From positions 1-5,103 of the forward strand of contig SKXI01000097.1 of assembly GCA_007128515.1 (NCBI GenBank): a stretch of DNA of 5,103 nt, given 5' to 3'. Of the stretch, positions 1 to 4,809 are shown one piece after another. Under the pieces are notes generated by a model. It was not told where the DNA came from. It saw only the letters and a list, made by a program, of their open reading frames with translations, and made no database searches. Made by a program: the position numbers and the translations under genes. This DNA comes from Halococcaceae archaeon (GTDB lineage: Archaea; Halobacteriota; Halobacteria; Halobacteriales; Halalkalicoccaceae). Each line of letters begins with the position of its first letter. Position 1 is the first letter of the stretch.

Positions 1-71
1 GGATCGAGCGATTCCCTGAGCGCCGCCGCCTCCTCCCGGCCCGGGACGGATCCGATCGACTCCTCGTCCAT
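1..71 (-). CDS. N-terminal fragment of a divergent gene, function unknown
   Basis: An open minus-strand frame runs from an ATG at 71 off the left edge, giving 23 complete codons. The peptide begins MDEESIGSVPGREEAAALRE and is acidic, with no recognisable domain in what is visible. A TATA-like element about 25 bases upstream of this ATG supports a leaderless start at 71. An in-frame ATG at 119 would add 16 residues (beginning MRWTQRVLVANPRS), but that extension reads across the proposed TATA element and is less likely. The gene is divergent from the Rossmann-protein operon, with 126 bases between the two starts, so it could encode a regulator of that operon. That is inference from position only. 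I do not recognise the family. Confidence 0.45.
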   Translation of the reverse strand, partial: MDEESIGSVPGREEAAALRESLD

Positions 72-90
72 GGTGTCGCTACGCGGGTTG

Positions 91-101
91 GCTACAAGTA
101 C
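91..101 (-). promoter_or_regulatory. Probable TATA element of the divergent left-edge gene
   Basis: On the minus strand the sequence TACTTGTAG (100 to 92) is an AT-rich island in GC-rich DNA. It is centred about 25 bases before the ATG at 71. Haloarchaeal TATA boxes sit about 25-28 bases before the transcription start and many mRNAs are leaderless, so the spacing fits. The match to a TATA consensus is loose. Confidence 0.35.
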
Positions 102-141
102 CCGCTGCGTCCATCGCATTGCAACGGGCACGTCGGCGTCC

Positions 142-192
142 TCACTACGAGAGTTCGAAGTGGCGAGTATATCACTTCGGAACTCGTAGTGA
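142..192. repeat. Long imperfect inverted repeat flanking the operon TATA box (candidate operator)
   Basis: The left arm at 142-162 and the right arm at 173-192 are reverse complements over about 19 paired positions. The outer ten bases TCACTACGAG match exactly, TTC matches next, and the inner GAAGTG matches exactly. The only differences are two extra bases in the left arm (152-153) and one in the right arm. The 10-base spacer (163-172) contains the TATA element. A protein dimer bound here would cover the TBP/TFB site and the transcription start region, so repression is the simplest reading. The regulator is unknown; the divergent gene at the left edge is a positional candidate. Confidence 0.7.
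165..174 (+). promoter_or_regulatory. TATA element of the three-gene plus-strand operon
   Basis: GAGTATATCA contains TATAT at 168-172, centred about 28 bases before the ATG at 198. That is the expected spacing for a leaderless or near-leaderless haloarchaeal transcript. It decides the start of the first gene: the upstream GTG at 189 would lie only about 19 bases from the box, before the probable transcription start. The element lies in the spacer of the inverted repeat at 142-192. Confidence 0.6.
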
Positions 193-197
193 AGGGA

Positions 198-746
198 ATG
201 AAGACCGCCGTCTTCGGTGCGACCGGACGAACCGACCTCCCGCTGGTCGAGCGGGCGCTGGATCGGGACCACGAGGTCGTCGCTCACACCCGATCACTCG
301 AGCTGCTCCCCGGGCGCGACCGGCTTTCGGTCGTCGAGGGCGACGCGTACACCGGTTCGGGCGTCGCGGGGGCGGTCTCGGGGGTCGACGCGGTGGTGAG
401 CCTGCTCGGGCAGGGATCGGACTCGCCCGACGACCTCCTGACGGTAGCCGGGGATCGTATCCTGAGCGCGATGGAGGAGGCGGGCGTCGACGGACTCGTC
501 GGTGCCGGCGTTCGCGAGACGAGCGAGACCACCACGATTCCGGGCAGGGCGATGGGCGCGTTGCTGCGGGTAGTAGCTCGCGATCTGCTCGAGGACGCGA
601 CCGAACACGTCCAGCGAGTGAAAGCGAGCGACCTGCGGTGGACCGTCGTCCGAGCGCCCCGACTGACCGCGGGCGATCCGCAGGGAGCCTACCGCGTCGA
701 GAACGACGACTACGTCCGAGCGCCACAGAAGGTGGGGCCGGCGTGA
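198..746 (+). CDS. Short NmrA-like NAD(P)-binding Rossmann protein, possibly degenerate
   Basis: This 182-residue protein resembles the haloarchaeal NAD(P)H-binding (NmrA-like, atypical SDR) proteins. It opens with strand beta-1 and the loop GATGRTD (residues 7-13), then has VVEGDAYTG (46-53), AVVSLLGQGSDSPDDLLTVAG (65-85) and WTVVRAPRLT (148-157). The ATG at 198 is chosen because the TATA box is 28 bases upstream and the fold starts at once; a GTG at 189 would add three residues. Two things are odd. The third glycine of the GxxGxxG dinucleotide motif is aspartate (D13). The protein is also about 25 residues shorter than relatives as I recall them, with a jump at about residues 166-171 from the post-PRLT region straight to a YVRxxxKVGP tail, and a smaller loss near 98-103. 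The frame is intact. It may be a decaying paralogue or a protein that no longer uses a cofactor. The substrate is unknown. Its TGA overlaps the next start. Confidence 0.8.
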   Translation: MKTAVFGATGRTDLPLVERALDRDHEVVAHTRSLELLPGRDRLSVVEGDAYTGSGVAGAVSGVDAVVSLLGQGSDSPDDLLTVAGDRILSAMEEAGVDGLVGAGVRETSETTTIPGRAMGALLRVVARDLLEDATEHVQRVKASDLRWTVVRAPRLTAGDPQGAYRVENDDYVRAPQKVGPA

Positions 747-1189
747 ACGGCCGATCGCCTTCCGTCACGCCGGGCGGGTACGGAGGGGAGTCGACCACGA
801 ACCTCCCGTCCCGATCGACGATCGTTCGCCGTGGCGCTGTGGCGCTCGGTGGATCGATCGTAGGCAATCTCCTCGTACTTGCGTTCGCACTCGTGACCCT
901 GGGCTCCGGCGGGTTCGATCCGTTGGCGGTCGGGCCGGTGACGGTCGCGACTGCGATCGGGGTGGTCGGTGCGGTCGCCGTCTACGCGCTCTTCGTCCGC
1001 CTGTTCGCCGAGCGTGCCGACCGCCGCTTCGTCGCCATCGCGGCGGTCGTCTGTCTGGCCTCGTTCGTCACCTTCGTCGAGGCCGCGACGATCCCGGGGG
1101 CGACGACCGGCCGGCTCGCGGCGCTCGGCGCGATGCACGTCGTCCCGGCGGTCGTCTGCGTCGCCGCGCTCACCCGGGTGTGGCGGTGA
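743..1189 (+). CDS. Four-helix membrane protein, DUF6069-like
   Basis: This 148-residue protein has a polar N-terminus (about residues 1-30) and four hydrophobic stretches, at about 34-54, 61-86, 96-112 and 124-144. That predicts a small integral membrane protein. The pattern SxxNLPSR...RRG followed by GGFDPLAVGPVTV matches my recollection of the DUF6069 family, which has no established function and often lies beside NAD(P)-binding reductases. The start is a GTG at 743 that overlaps the preceding TGA as GTGA, with a purine-rich GGTGGGG at 731-737 as a possible ribosome binding site. No other start codon occurs before the first helix. Homologues, as I recall, begin about 15 residues later, so the first 15 residues may be an extension peculiar to this strain. 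Translational coupling to both neighbours suggests a shared role with the flanking Rossmann proteins, but the sequence does not show what it is. Confidence 0.8.
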   Translation: MNGRSPSVTPGGYGGESTTNLPSRSTIVRRGAVALGGSIVGNLLVLAFALVTLGSGGFDPLAVGPVTVATAIGVVGAVAVYALFVRLFAERADRRFVAIAAVVCLASFVTFVEAATIPGATTGRLAALGAMHVVPAVVCVAALTRVWR

Positions 1190-2028
1190 TCGTCGTCACC
1201 GGCGCGACCGGCACCGTCGGCTCGCACGTCCTCCGCGAACTCGCGGATGGACCCGACCGTGTTCGGGCGGCCGTCCGCTCACCCGACCGCTTCGACGGTC
1301 CCGCGGACGAGGTCGTTCGGTTCGACTTCACCGATCCGACGACCCACCGGGAGGCGTTCGCGGGCGCGAGATCGATCTTCCTCGTCAGGCCGCCGGCGCT
1401 CTCGAACGTCCGTCGAGACGTCGTCCCCGCGCTCTCGGCGGCCGTCGGTGCCGGCGTCGGACACGTCGTCTTCCTCTCGGTGATCGGTGCCGATCGTGCG
1501 GGGTTCGTCCCACACGCCCGGATCGAGTCCTGGCTGGGGGACGCGGGCGTGGCGACGACGTTCCTCCGGGCGTCCTTCTTCATGCAGAACCTGACCACGA
1601 CCCACCGGGAGGAGATCCGACGCGGACGCCTCTCGGTCCCGGCGGGAGACGGGGAGACGAGTTTCGTCGACGCCCGTGACGTCGCAGCCGTCGGCGCTCA
1701 CGCGCTCCGCGAGGGGCGGACCGGGACGCTCGACCTCACCGGTCCCGAGGCGCTCAGTTATCAGGAGGTCTGCGACGTTCTCTCGTCGGCCCTCCCGCAC
1801 CGGGTGACCTACACCGATCCGTCGCTCCCCCGATTCCTCGTCGATCGGCTCCGAACCGAGCGCGAGCCGTCGAAGGCCCTCGTCATGGGCGGGATCTACA
1901 CGAGCGCGCGGCTCGGGCTCGCGGGACGGGTCACCGACGACGTCCGTCGCGTCCTGGGTCGCGGTCCGACCGACTTCGAGACGTTCGCACGAGAACACCG
2001 GGGGTCGTGGTGTGACGGCGTGAAGTAG
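1186..2028 (+). CDS. NmrA-like NAD(P)-binding protein (atypical SDR)
   Basis: This 280-residue protein has the layout of the NmrA-like atypical short-chain dehydrogenase family. An intact GATGTVG cofactor loop (residues 6-12) follows strand beta-1. Next come the strand and loop VVFLSVIGAD (94-103), a HARIESWL helix (110-117), LRASFFMQNL (128-137), SFVDARDVAAV (159-169), and a C-terminal LTGPEALSYQEV segment (184-195) typical of NmrA-like and NAD(P)H:quinone-oxidoreductase-like proteins. It is probably a soluble cytoplasmic protein that binds NADP(H) and either reduces a small molecule or senses redox state; the substrate cannot be read from sequence. The GTG at 1186 overlaps the previous stop as GTGA and puts the first Rossmann strand at the N-terminus. 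A GTG at 1180 would add two residues and is also possible. Unlike the first gene of the operon, it shows no truncation. It converges on rps7 with 41 bases between the stops. Confidence 0.88.
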   Translation: MIVVTGATGTVGSHVLRELADGPDRVRAAVRSPDRFDGPADEVVRFDFTDPTTHREAFAGARSIFLVRPPALSNVRRDVVPALSAAVGAGVGHVVFLSVIGADRAGFVPHARIESWLGDAGVATTFLRASFFMQNLTTTHREEIRRGRLSVPAGDGETSFVDARDVAAVGAHALREGRTGTLDLTGPEALSYQEVCDVLSSALPHRVTYTDPSLPRFLVDRLRTEREPSKALVMGGIYTSARLGLAGRVTDDVRRVLGRGPTDFETFAREHRGSWCDGVK

Positions 2029-2035
2029 CCGTCAC
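2012..2035 (+). terminator. Stem-loop at the 3' end of the plus-strand operon
   Basis: GTGACGGC (2012-2019) and GCCGTCAC (2028-2035) form a perfect 8-bp stem with an 8-base loop that spans the TAG stop codon at 2026-2028. No U-tract follows, so it is not a classical intrinsic terminator. A 3'-end stabilising or processing hairpin is an equally good reading. Being a dyad, it can also form in read-through RNA from rps7 on the other strand. Confidence 0.4.
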
Positions 2036-2054
2036 TACGGAGGAGAGAACCGAG

Positions 2055-2063
2055 AGTAAAACG
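2055..2063 (-). terminator. Possible weak U-rich termination site after rps7
   Basis: On the minus strand, shortly after the rps7 stop, there is a run of four T residues (complement of AAAA at 2058-2061) in otherwise GC-rich DNA. Archaeal RNA polymerase often terminates at short U-tracts, and the operon coming the other way ends just beyond. The tract is short, so this is a weak call. Confidence 0.25.
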
Positions 2064-2069
2064 GACTGC

Positions 2070-2720
2070 TCAGCGGGCGGCGGCGGCGACGCGTTCTTTC
2101 TCCTCTTTCTGGCTCACGGGGTAGCTGTTGACGTCGTTGTTGGCGGCGCCGATCAGCTGGGTCGCGAGCCCCTCGGCGGCGCTCGTCGGCGACTTGTGCG
2201 AGGCGCTGTGTGCGCCCCGTGCGATGAAGGCGAGCGCCTGGTCGACCCGGCGCTGCGGGCCGACGTCGACGGCCTTCGGCACCGAGATCCCGCCGTACTT
2301 CAGGCGGACGGTCTCCTCGCGCGGGCCGGAGTTCTCGACCGCGTAGACGAGCACCTGGATCGGGTTGTCGCCCGTCCGCTCGTGGACGATCTCGAAGGCG
2401 TCGCGGACGATCCGCATCGTCTGCTGTTTCTTCCCCGTGTTGTCGCTGGTCTGCATCAGCCGGTTGACCAGCCGCTCGACGATCGAGATCTCGCTCTTCG
2501 CGAACTGCTTGCCCGAGTGTCTGCCCATCGTGTGTGCGATCGGCGTCACGGTGATGTAGCGCGCGGTCGAGGGGTCGCGGTACTCGATCTCGCCGACCTC
2601 CCACCGGCCGAACAGGAGCGCGTCGGTCCCGGAGTCGCTCTCCTCGTCGATCTCGGTCTCTTCGGCTTCGGTCTCCTCGACGTCGGCGTCGGCGTCGGCC
2701 TCTTGCTCTTCGCCGCTCAT
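2070..2720 (-). CDS. rps7: 30S ribosomal protein uS7
   Basis: This 216-residue archaeal uS7 organises the 3' major (head) domain of 16S rRNA and lines the E-site and mRNA exit region. Recognisable segments include [17 protein letters not shown] (57-73), the helix [12 protein letters not shown] (80-91), NTGKKQQTM (94-102), [20 protein letters not shown] (134-153) and the C-terminus [14 protein letters not shown]. The first 33 residues form an acidic tail with 17 Asp or Glu residues, including an Ala-Asp run encoded by a three-copy hexamer repeat. Such tails are common on haloarchaeal ribosomal proteins. The ATG at 2720 overlaps the rps12 stop by four bases, so translation is probably coupled; a weak GGAG lies about 11 bases upstream. 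It is the last gene of the minus-strand cluster in this window. Confidence 0.97.
   Translation of the reverse strand: MSGEEQEADADADVEETEAEETEIDEESDSGTDALLFGRWEVGEIEYRDPSTARYITVTPIAHTMGRHSGKQFAKSEISIVERLVNRLMQTSDNTGKKQQTMRIVRDAFEIVHERTGDNPIQVLVYAVENSGPREETVRLKYGGISVPKAVDVGPQRRVDQALAFIARGAHSASHKSPTSAAEGLATQLIGAANNDVNSYPVSQKEEKERVAAAAR
2682..2699. repeat. Three tandem copies of a hexamer in the rps7 acidic tail
   Basis: GTCGGC is repeated three times on the plus strand (GCCGAC on the coding strand) and encodes Ala-Asp pairs around residues 8-13 of uS7. Short in-frame repeats of this kind expand and contract by slippage, which would explain length differences in this tail between species. Confidence 0.7.
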
Positions 2721-3145
2721 CGGACGGGCTTCTCCGCGTTTCCGCGCACCAGTTCGATCATCGAGACGCCGTTTACCTTCTCGACCTTGTAGTTCACGCC
2801 CGAGAGGTCGCCCATCGCGCGACCCTTCGCCCCGCCGATCCCGGCGATCGTCACCTCGTCGTGCTCGTCGATGAAGCTGATCGCGCCGTCACCGGGACAG
2901 AACGCGGTGACCTGCTTGCCGTTTTTGATCAGCTGCACCCGCACGCACTTCCGGATCGCGGAGTTGGGCTGTTTCGCTTCGATTCCGACCTTCTCGAGGA
3001 CGATGCCCCGGCCCTGGGGTGCGCCCTCGAGCGGGTCGGACTTCTTTCGGAGTCCTCGTGCACGGCGCGCGTACCGCGAGTCGGACCACCGGTACTTCTG
3101 GCGGTCCTTTTTCAGCTTCCGCGCCGCATACTTGCCGTTCGCCAT
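2717..3145 (-). CDS. rps12: 30S ribosomal protein uS12
   Basis: This 142-residue archaeal uS12 is a decoding-centre protein that contacts the A-site and helps monitor codon-anticodon pairing. The hallmark loop [10 protein letters not shown] lies at 58-67, followed by [20 protein letters not shown] (68-87) and [23 protein letters not shown] (104-126), which corresponds to the bacterial GGRVKDLPGVRYHTVRG segment. The N-terminus [20 protein letters not shown] is the usual archaeal basic extension. Length is normal for haloarchaea. The start at 3145 has no Shine-Dalgarno sequence but lies about 29 bases from a TATA-like box, consistent with a leaderless or near-leaderless mRNA. It overlaps rps7 by four bases. 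Confidence 0.98.
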   Translation of the reverse strand: MANGKYAARKLKKDRQKYRWSDSRYARRARGLRKKSDPLEGAPQGRGIVLEKVGIEAKQPNSAIRKCVRVQLIKNGKQVTAFCPGDGAISFIDEHDEVTIAGIGGAKGRAMGDLSGVNYKVEKVNGVSMIELVRGNAEKPVR

Positions 3146-3174
3146 AGTAGCCAGGGATATCCGACGAGGCTACT
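3146..3174. repeat. Inverted repeat between the rps12 TATA box and start codon
   Basis: AGTAGCC (3146-3152) and GGCTACT (3168-3174) are perfect 7-base inverted repeats separated by 15 bases. The spacer contains a second palindrome, GGATATCC (3155-3162). One arm overlaps the TATA box and the other directly abuts the ATG. Because most of it lies upstream of the predicted transcription start, any function would be as DNA, for example as an operator. Chance occurrence is possible at this arm length. Confidence 0.5.
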
Positions 3175-3181
3175 TAAGGAT
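3170..3181 (-). promoter_or_regulatory. Internal promoter for rps12-rps7
   Basis: On the minus strand, CCTTAAGTA (3179 to 3171) is the best TATA-like element in the 74-base gap between nusA and rps12. Its TTAAGTA core is centred about 29 bases before the rps12 ATG, which predicts a transcription start only a few bases upstream of the codon. It would allow the ribosomal protein genes to be expressed apart from the polymerase genes. It overlaps one arm of the inverted repeat at 3146-3174. Confidence 0.6.
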
Positions 3182-3219
3182 CCCCTTTCCGGAGCGTCCT
3201 CGGGGGTGAGAGATAGCCG

Positions 3220-3645
3220 CTACGCCAACTCGACCGTGTCGATCCCGAAGTGGCGCTTCGCGAGCCGCGAGGCCATCTCGATGTTCTTCCCTCCGGCACC
3301 GATCGCTGCGCCCCGATCCGCATCGGGCACCTCGGCGTAGGCGACGACCGTCTCGTTCTCGCTTATCGTAACGTGTGAAACCGCCGCCGGCGAGAGCGCG
3401 TTCGCGACGAACGCCTCCGCGGTCTCGGCGCCCTCGACGAGTTCGACCGTACAGCCGAGACGCTCTTCGAGCCGTCTCACGGTACCGCCGCCGGGACCGA
3501 TCGCCGTCGCCATCTCGCCGGGCGGGACGACGAAGACGATCCGGTCGTGCTCGTCGTCGATGACGCAGTCGGTCGCGCTCGCGTCGGTCACCGCCTCGAA
3601 GACCCCGATGTGCTGGATCGCCTCCGTCGAGAGGGTCCGGCCCAT
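3220..3645 (-). CDS. nusA: Transcription elongation/termination factor NusA, archaeal short form
   Basis: This 141-residue protein contains two KH RNA-binding domains and nothing else. Archaeal NusA lacks the bacterial N-terminal polymerase-binding and S1 domains. KH1 spans about residues 28-75 with the GxxG loop GPGG at 50-53 (GEMATAIGPGGGTVRRLEE). KH2 spans about 78-141 with GAGG at 116-119 (GAAIGAGGKNIEMASRLAK). The protein probably binds nascent RNA in the cytoplasm; its exact archaeal role is less clear than that of bacterial NusA. The ATG at 3645 directly abuts the rpoA2 stop (TAGATG) and no Shine-Dalgarno sequence is visible, so translation probably depends on reinitiation after rpoA2. 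Placement between rpoA2 and rps12 is the conserved archaeal order. Confidence 0.95.
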   Translation of the reverse strand: MGRTLSTEAIQHIGVFEAVTDASATDCVIDDEHDRIVFVVPPGEMATAIGPGGGTVRRLEERLGCTVELVEGAETAEAFVANALSPAAVSHVTISENETVVAYAEVPDADRGAAIGAGGKNIEMASRLAKRHFGIDTVELA

Positions 3646-4809
3646 CTAGTCGGAGAGCGAGCCCATCCGCAGGTCGACGTCGCCGGTGCCGAGCTTGATC
3701 GGCTTCCCGACGATCACGTTCTCGATCACGCCGTTCAGGTCGTCGATCTCGCCGTGGATCGCGGCGTCGAGCAGGTGGTTGACCGTCACCTCGTACGCCG
3801 CGCGCGCGAGCACGCTGTCCTTGCTGCCCGCGATGCCGTGGCGACCGATCGAGTTGATCTCGCCCCGGTTGGTCATGATGTCGGCGACCAGCATCAGGTG
3901 TCTGACGTTCACGTCGTCGAGACCCTGTTCCTTGAGCGTCTCCATCGTCTCCTCGATGATCGCCTCGCGGGCGGCCTCGATCCCGAGTTCGCGGTGGATC
4001 TCGTGGATGTTGTTACAGGTCGTCCGCGAGGCGTCGACGCCCTCGATCGAGAGCACGTCGCCGAACGCGGAGCCCTCGGTGTAGAGGACGAACTCCTCGT
4101 CGTCGTCGGTCTGTTCCTTCCTGACGACCACCCGGCTCACGTCCTCGATCCCCTTGAAGACGACGTCCCGGAGCTGTTCGACCAGCTGGAGCAGCTGCCG
4201 GTAGCTCGGCTCGTCGGGGCCGAACTCGATCTGCGTTCCCTGCTGGACGGTGGAGACGCCGAGGGCGTCCTCGATCGTCTCCGCGACCTCCTCGGGCTCG
4301 ATGAGCCGCTCTTCGAGGGTCTCCTCGTTGAGCGAGACGCCGACGCGCATGTCCGCGACGTTCGTCGAGACGTCGCCGAGCGCGAGGATGCGCGTCGCCT
4401 CGATCTTCCAGACGACCTCGTGGGCGAGCGAGCGATCGGTCGCGTACTCGTCCTCGAGGTAGACCGTCATCATCGGCGTGTCCGGGGTCTTCCGGGCGTC
4501 GACCAGCTCGATGAGTCGTGGGAGCCCCTGCGTGACGTCGATCTCCGCGACGCCCGCGTAGTGGAACGTGTTCATCGTCATCTGGGTCCCCGGCTCGCCG
4601 ATCGACTGCGCCGAGACCGTTCCCACCGGGTCGAGCGGGTCGACCCGCGTGTCGAGGTAGCGCGCCTCGACCGCGCGGGCGATCTCTTCTGCCTGTTCCC
4701 GACTGACCGACTCGCGGCCCTCGATCGTCTCGAACACCTCGTTCTTCAGCCGTCGGGGGAGGTCGCGAGACTCGACGACCGATCGAATCTCGTCGGTGAG
4801 CTCAGTCAT
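3646..4809 (-). CDS. rpoA2: DNA-directed RNA polymerase subunit A''
   Basis: This 387-residue protein is the C-terminal part of the largest polymerase subunit, equivalent to the end of bacterial beta' and eukaryotic Rpb1. It pairs with A' (rpoA1, immediately upstream) to complete the active site. The trigger-loop region is at residues 61-100, with [20 protein letters not shown] at 67-86. Gln76, Met79, Asn80 and His83 correspond to Rpb1 Gln1078, Leu1081, Asn1082 and His1085, which contact the incoming nucleotide. The conserved [18 protein letters not shown] follows at 95-112. The C-terminal part carries [20 protein letters not shown], then the [27 protein letters not shown] segment typical of the Rpb1 clamp/cleft region. 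No intein interrupts it. The ATG at 4809 overlaps the rpoA1 stop by eight bases and is preceded by a strong Shine-Dalgarno sequence. Confidence 0.98.
   Translation of the reverse strand: MTELTDEIRSVVESRDLPRRLKNEVFETIEGRESVSREQAEEIARAVEARYLDTRVDPLDPVGTVSAQSIGEPGTQMTMNTFHYAGVAEIDVTQGLPRLIELVDARKTPDTPMMTVYLEDEYATDRSLAHEVVWKIEATRILALGDVSTNVADMRVGVSLNEETLEERLIEPEEVAETIEDALGVSTVQQGTQIEFGPDEPSYRQLLQLVEQLRDVVFKGIEDVSRVVVRKEQTDDDEEFVLYTEGSAFGDVLSIEGVDASRTTCNNIHEIHRELGIEAAREAIIEETMETLKEQGLDDVNVRHLMLVADIMTNRGEINSIGRHGIAGSKDSVLARAAYEVTVNHLLDAAIHGEIDDLNGVIENVIVGKPIKLGTGDVDLRMGSLSD

Noticed and set aside
189..197. Earlier GTG start for the first Rossmann gene
   Set aside because: It lies about 19 bases from the TATA element, upstream of the likely transcription start. 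The Rossmann fold begins properly at the ATG at 198.
119..742. Upstream extension of the frame that encodes the DUF6069-like protein, back to 119
   Set aside because: The stretch before 743 encodes an Arg/Gly-rich low-complexity peptide antiphase to the convincing Rossmann gene. It is a GC-rich shadow frame.
1279..1998. 239-codon minus-strand open frame opposite the second Rossmann gene
   Set aside because: It is an Arg/Glu/Asp-rich shadow of a clearly recognisable NmrA-like protein, with no independent motif or promoter.
2029..2040. Short CCGT/ACGG hairpin in the convergent gap
   Set aside because: It is a four-base stem that competes with the much stronger 8-bp stem at 2012-2035, and is probably chance.
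2196..2792. 198-codon plus-strand open frame opposite rps7 and the rps12 end
   Set aside because: It is antisense to two universally conserved ribosomal protein genes. Its leucine/valine-rich end is the complement of the acidic uS7 tail, not a real membrane segment.
3646..4809. Possible intein or split in rpoA2
   Set aside because: Archaeal polymerase genes can carry inteins, but the trigger-loop region and flanking motifs are continuous and the length is normal.
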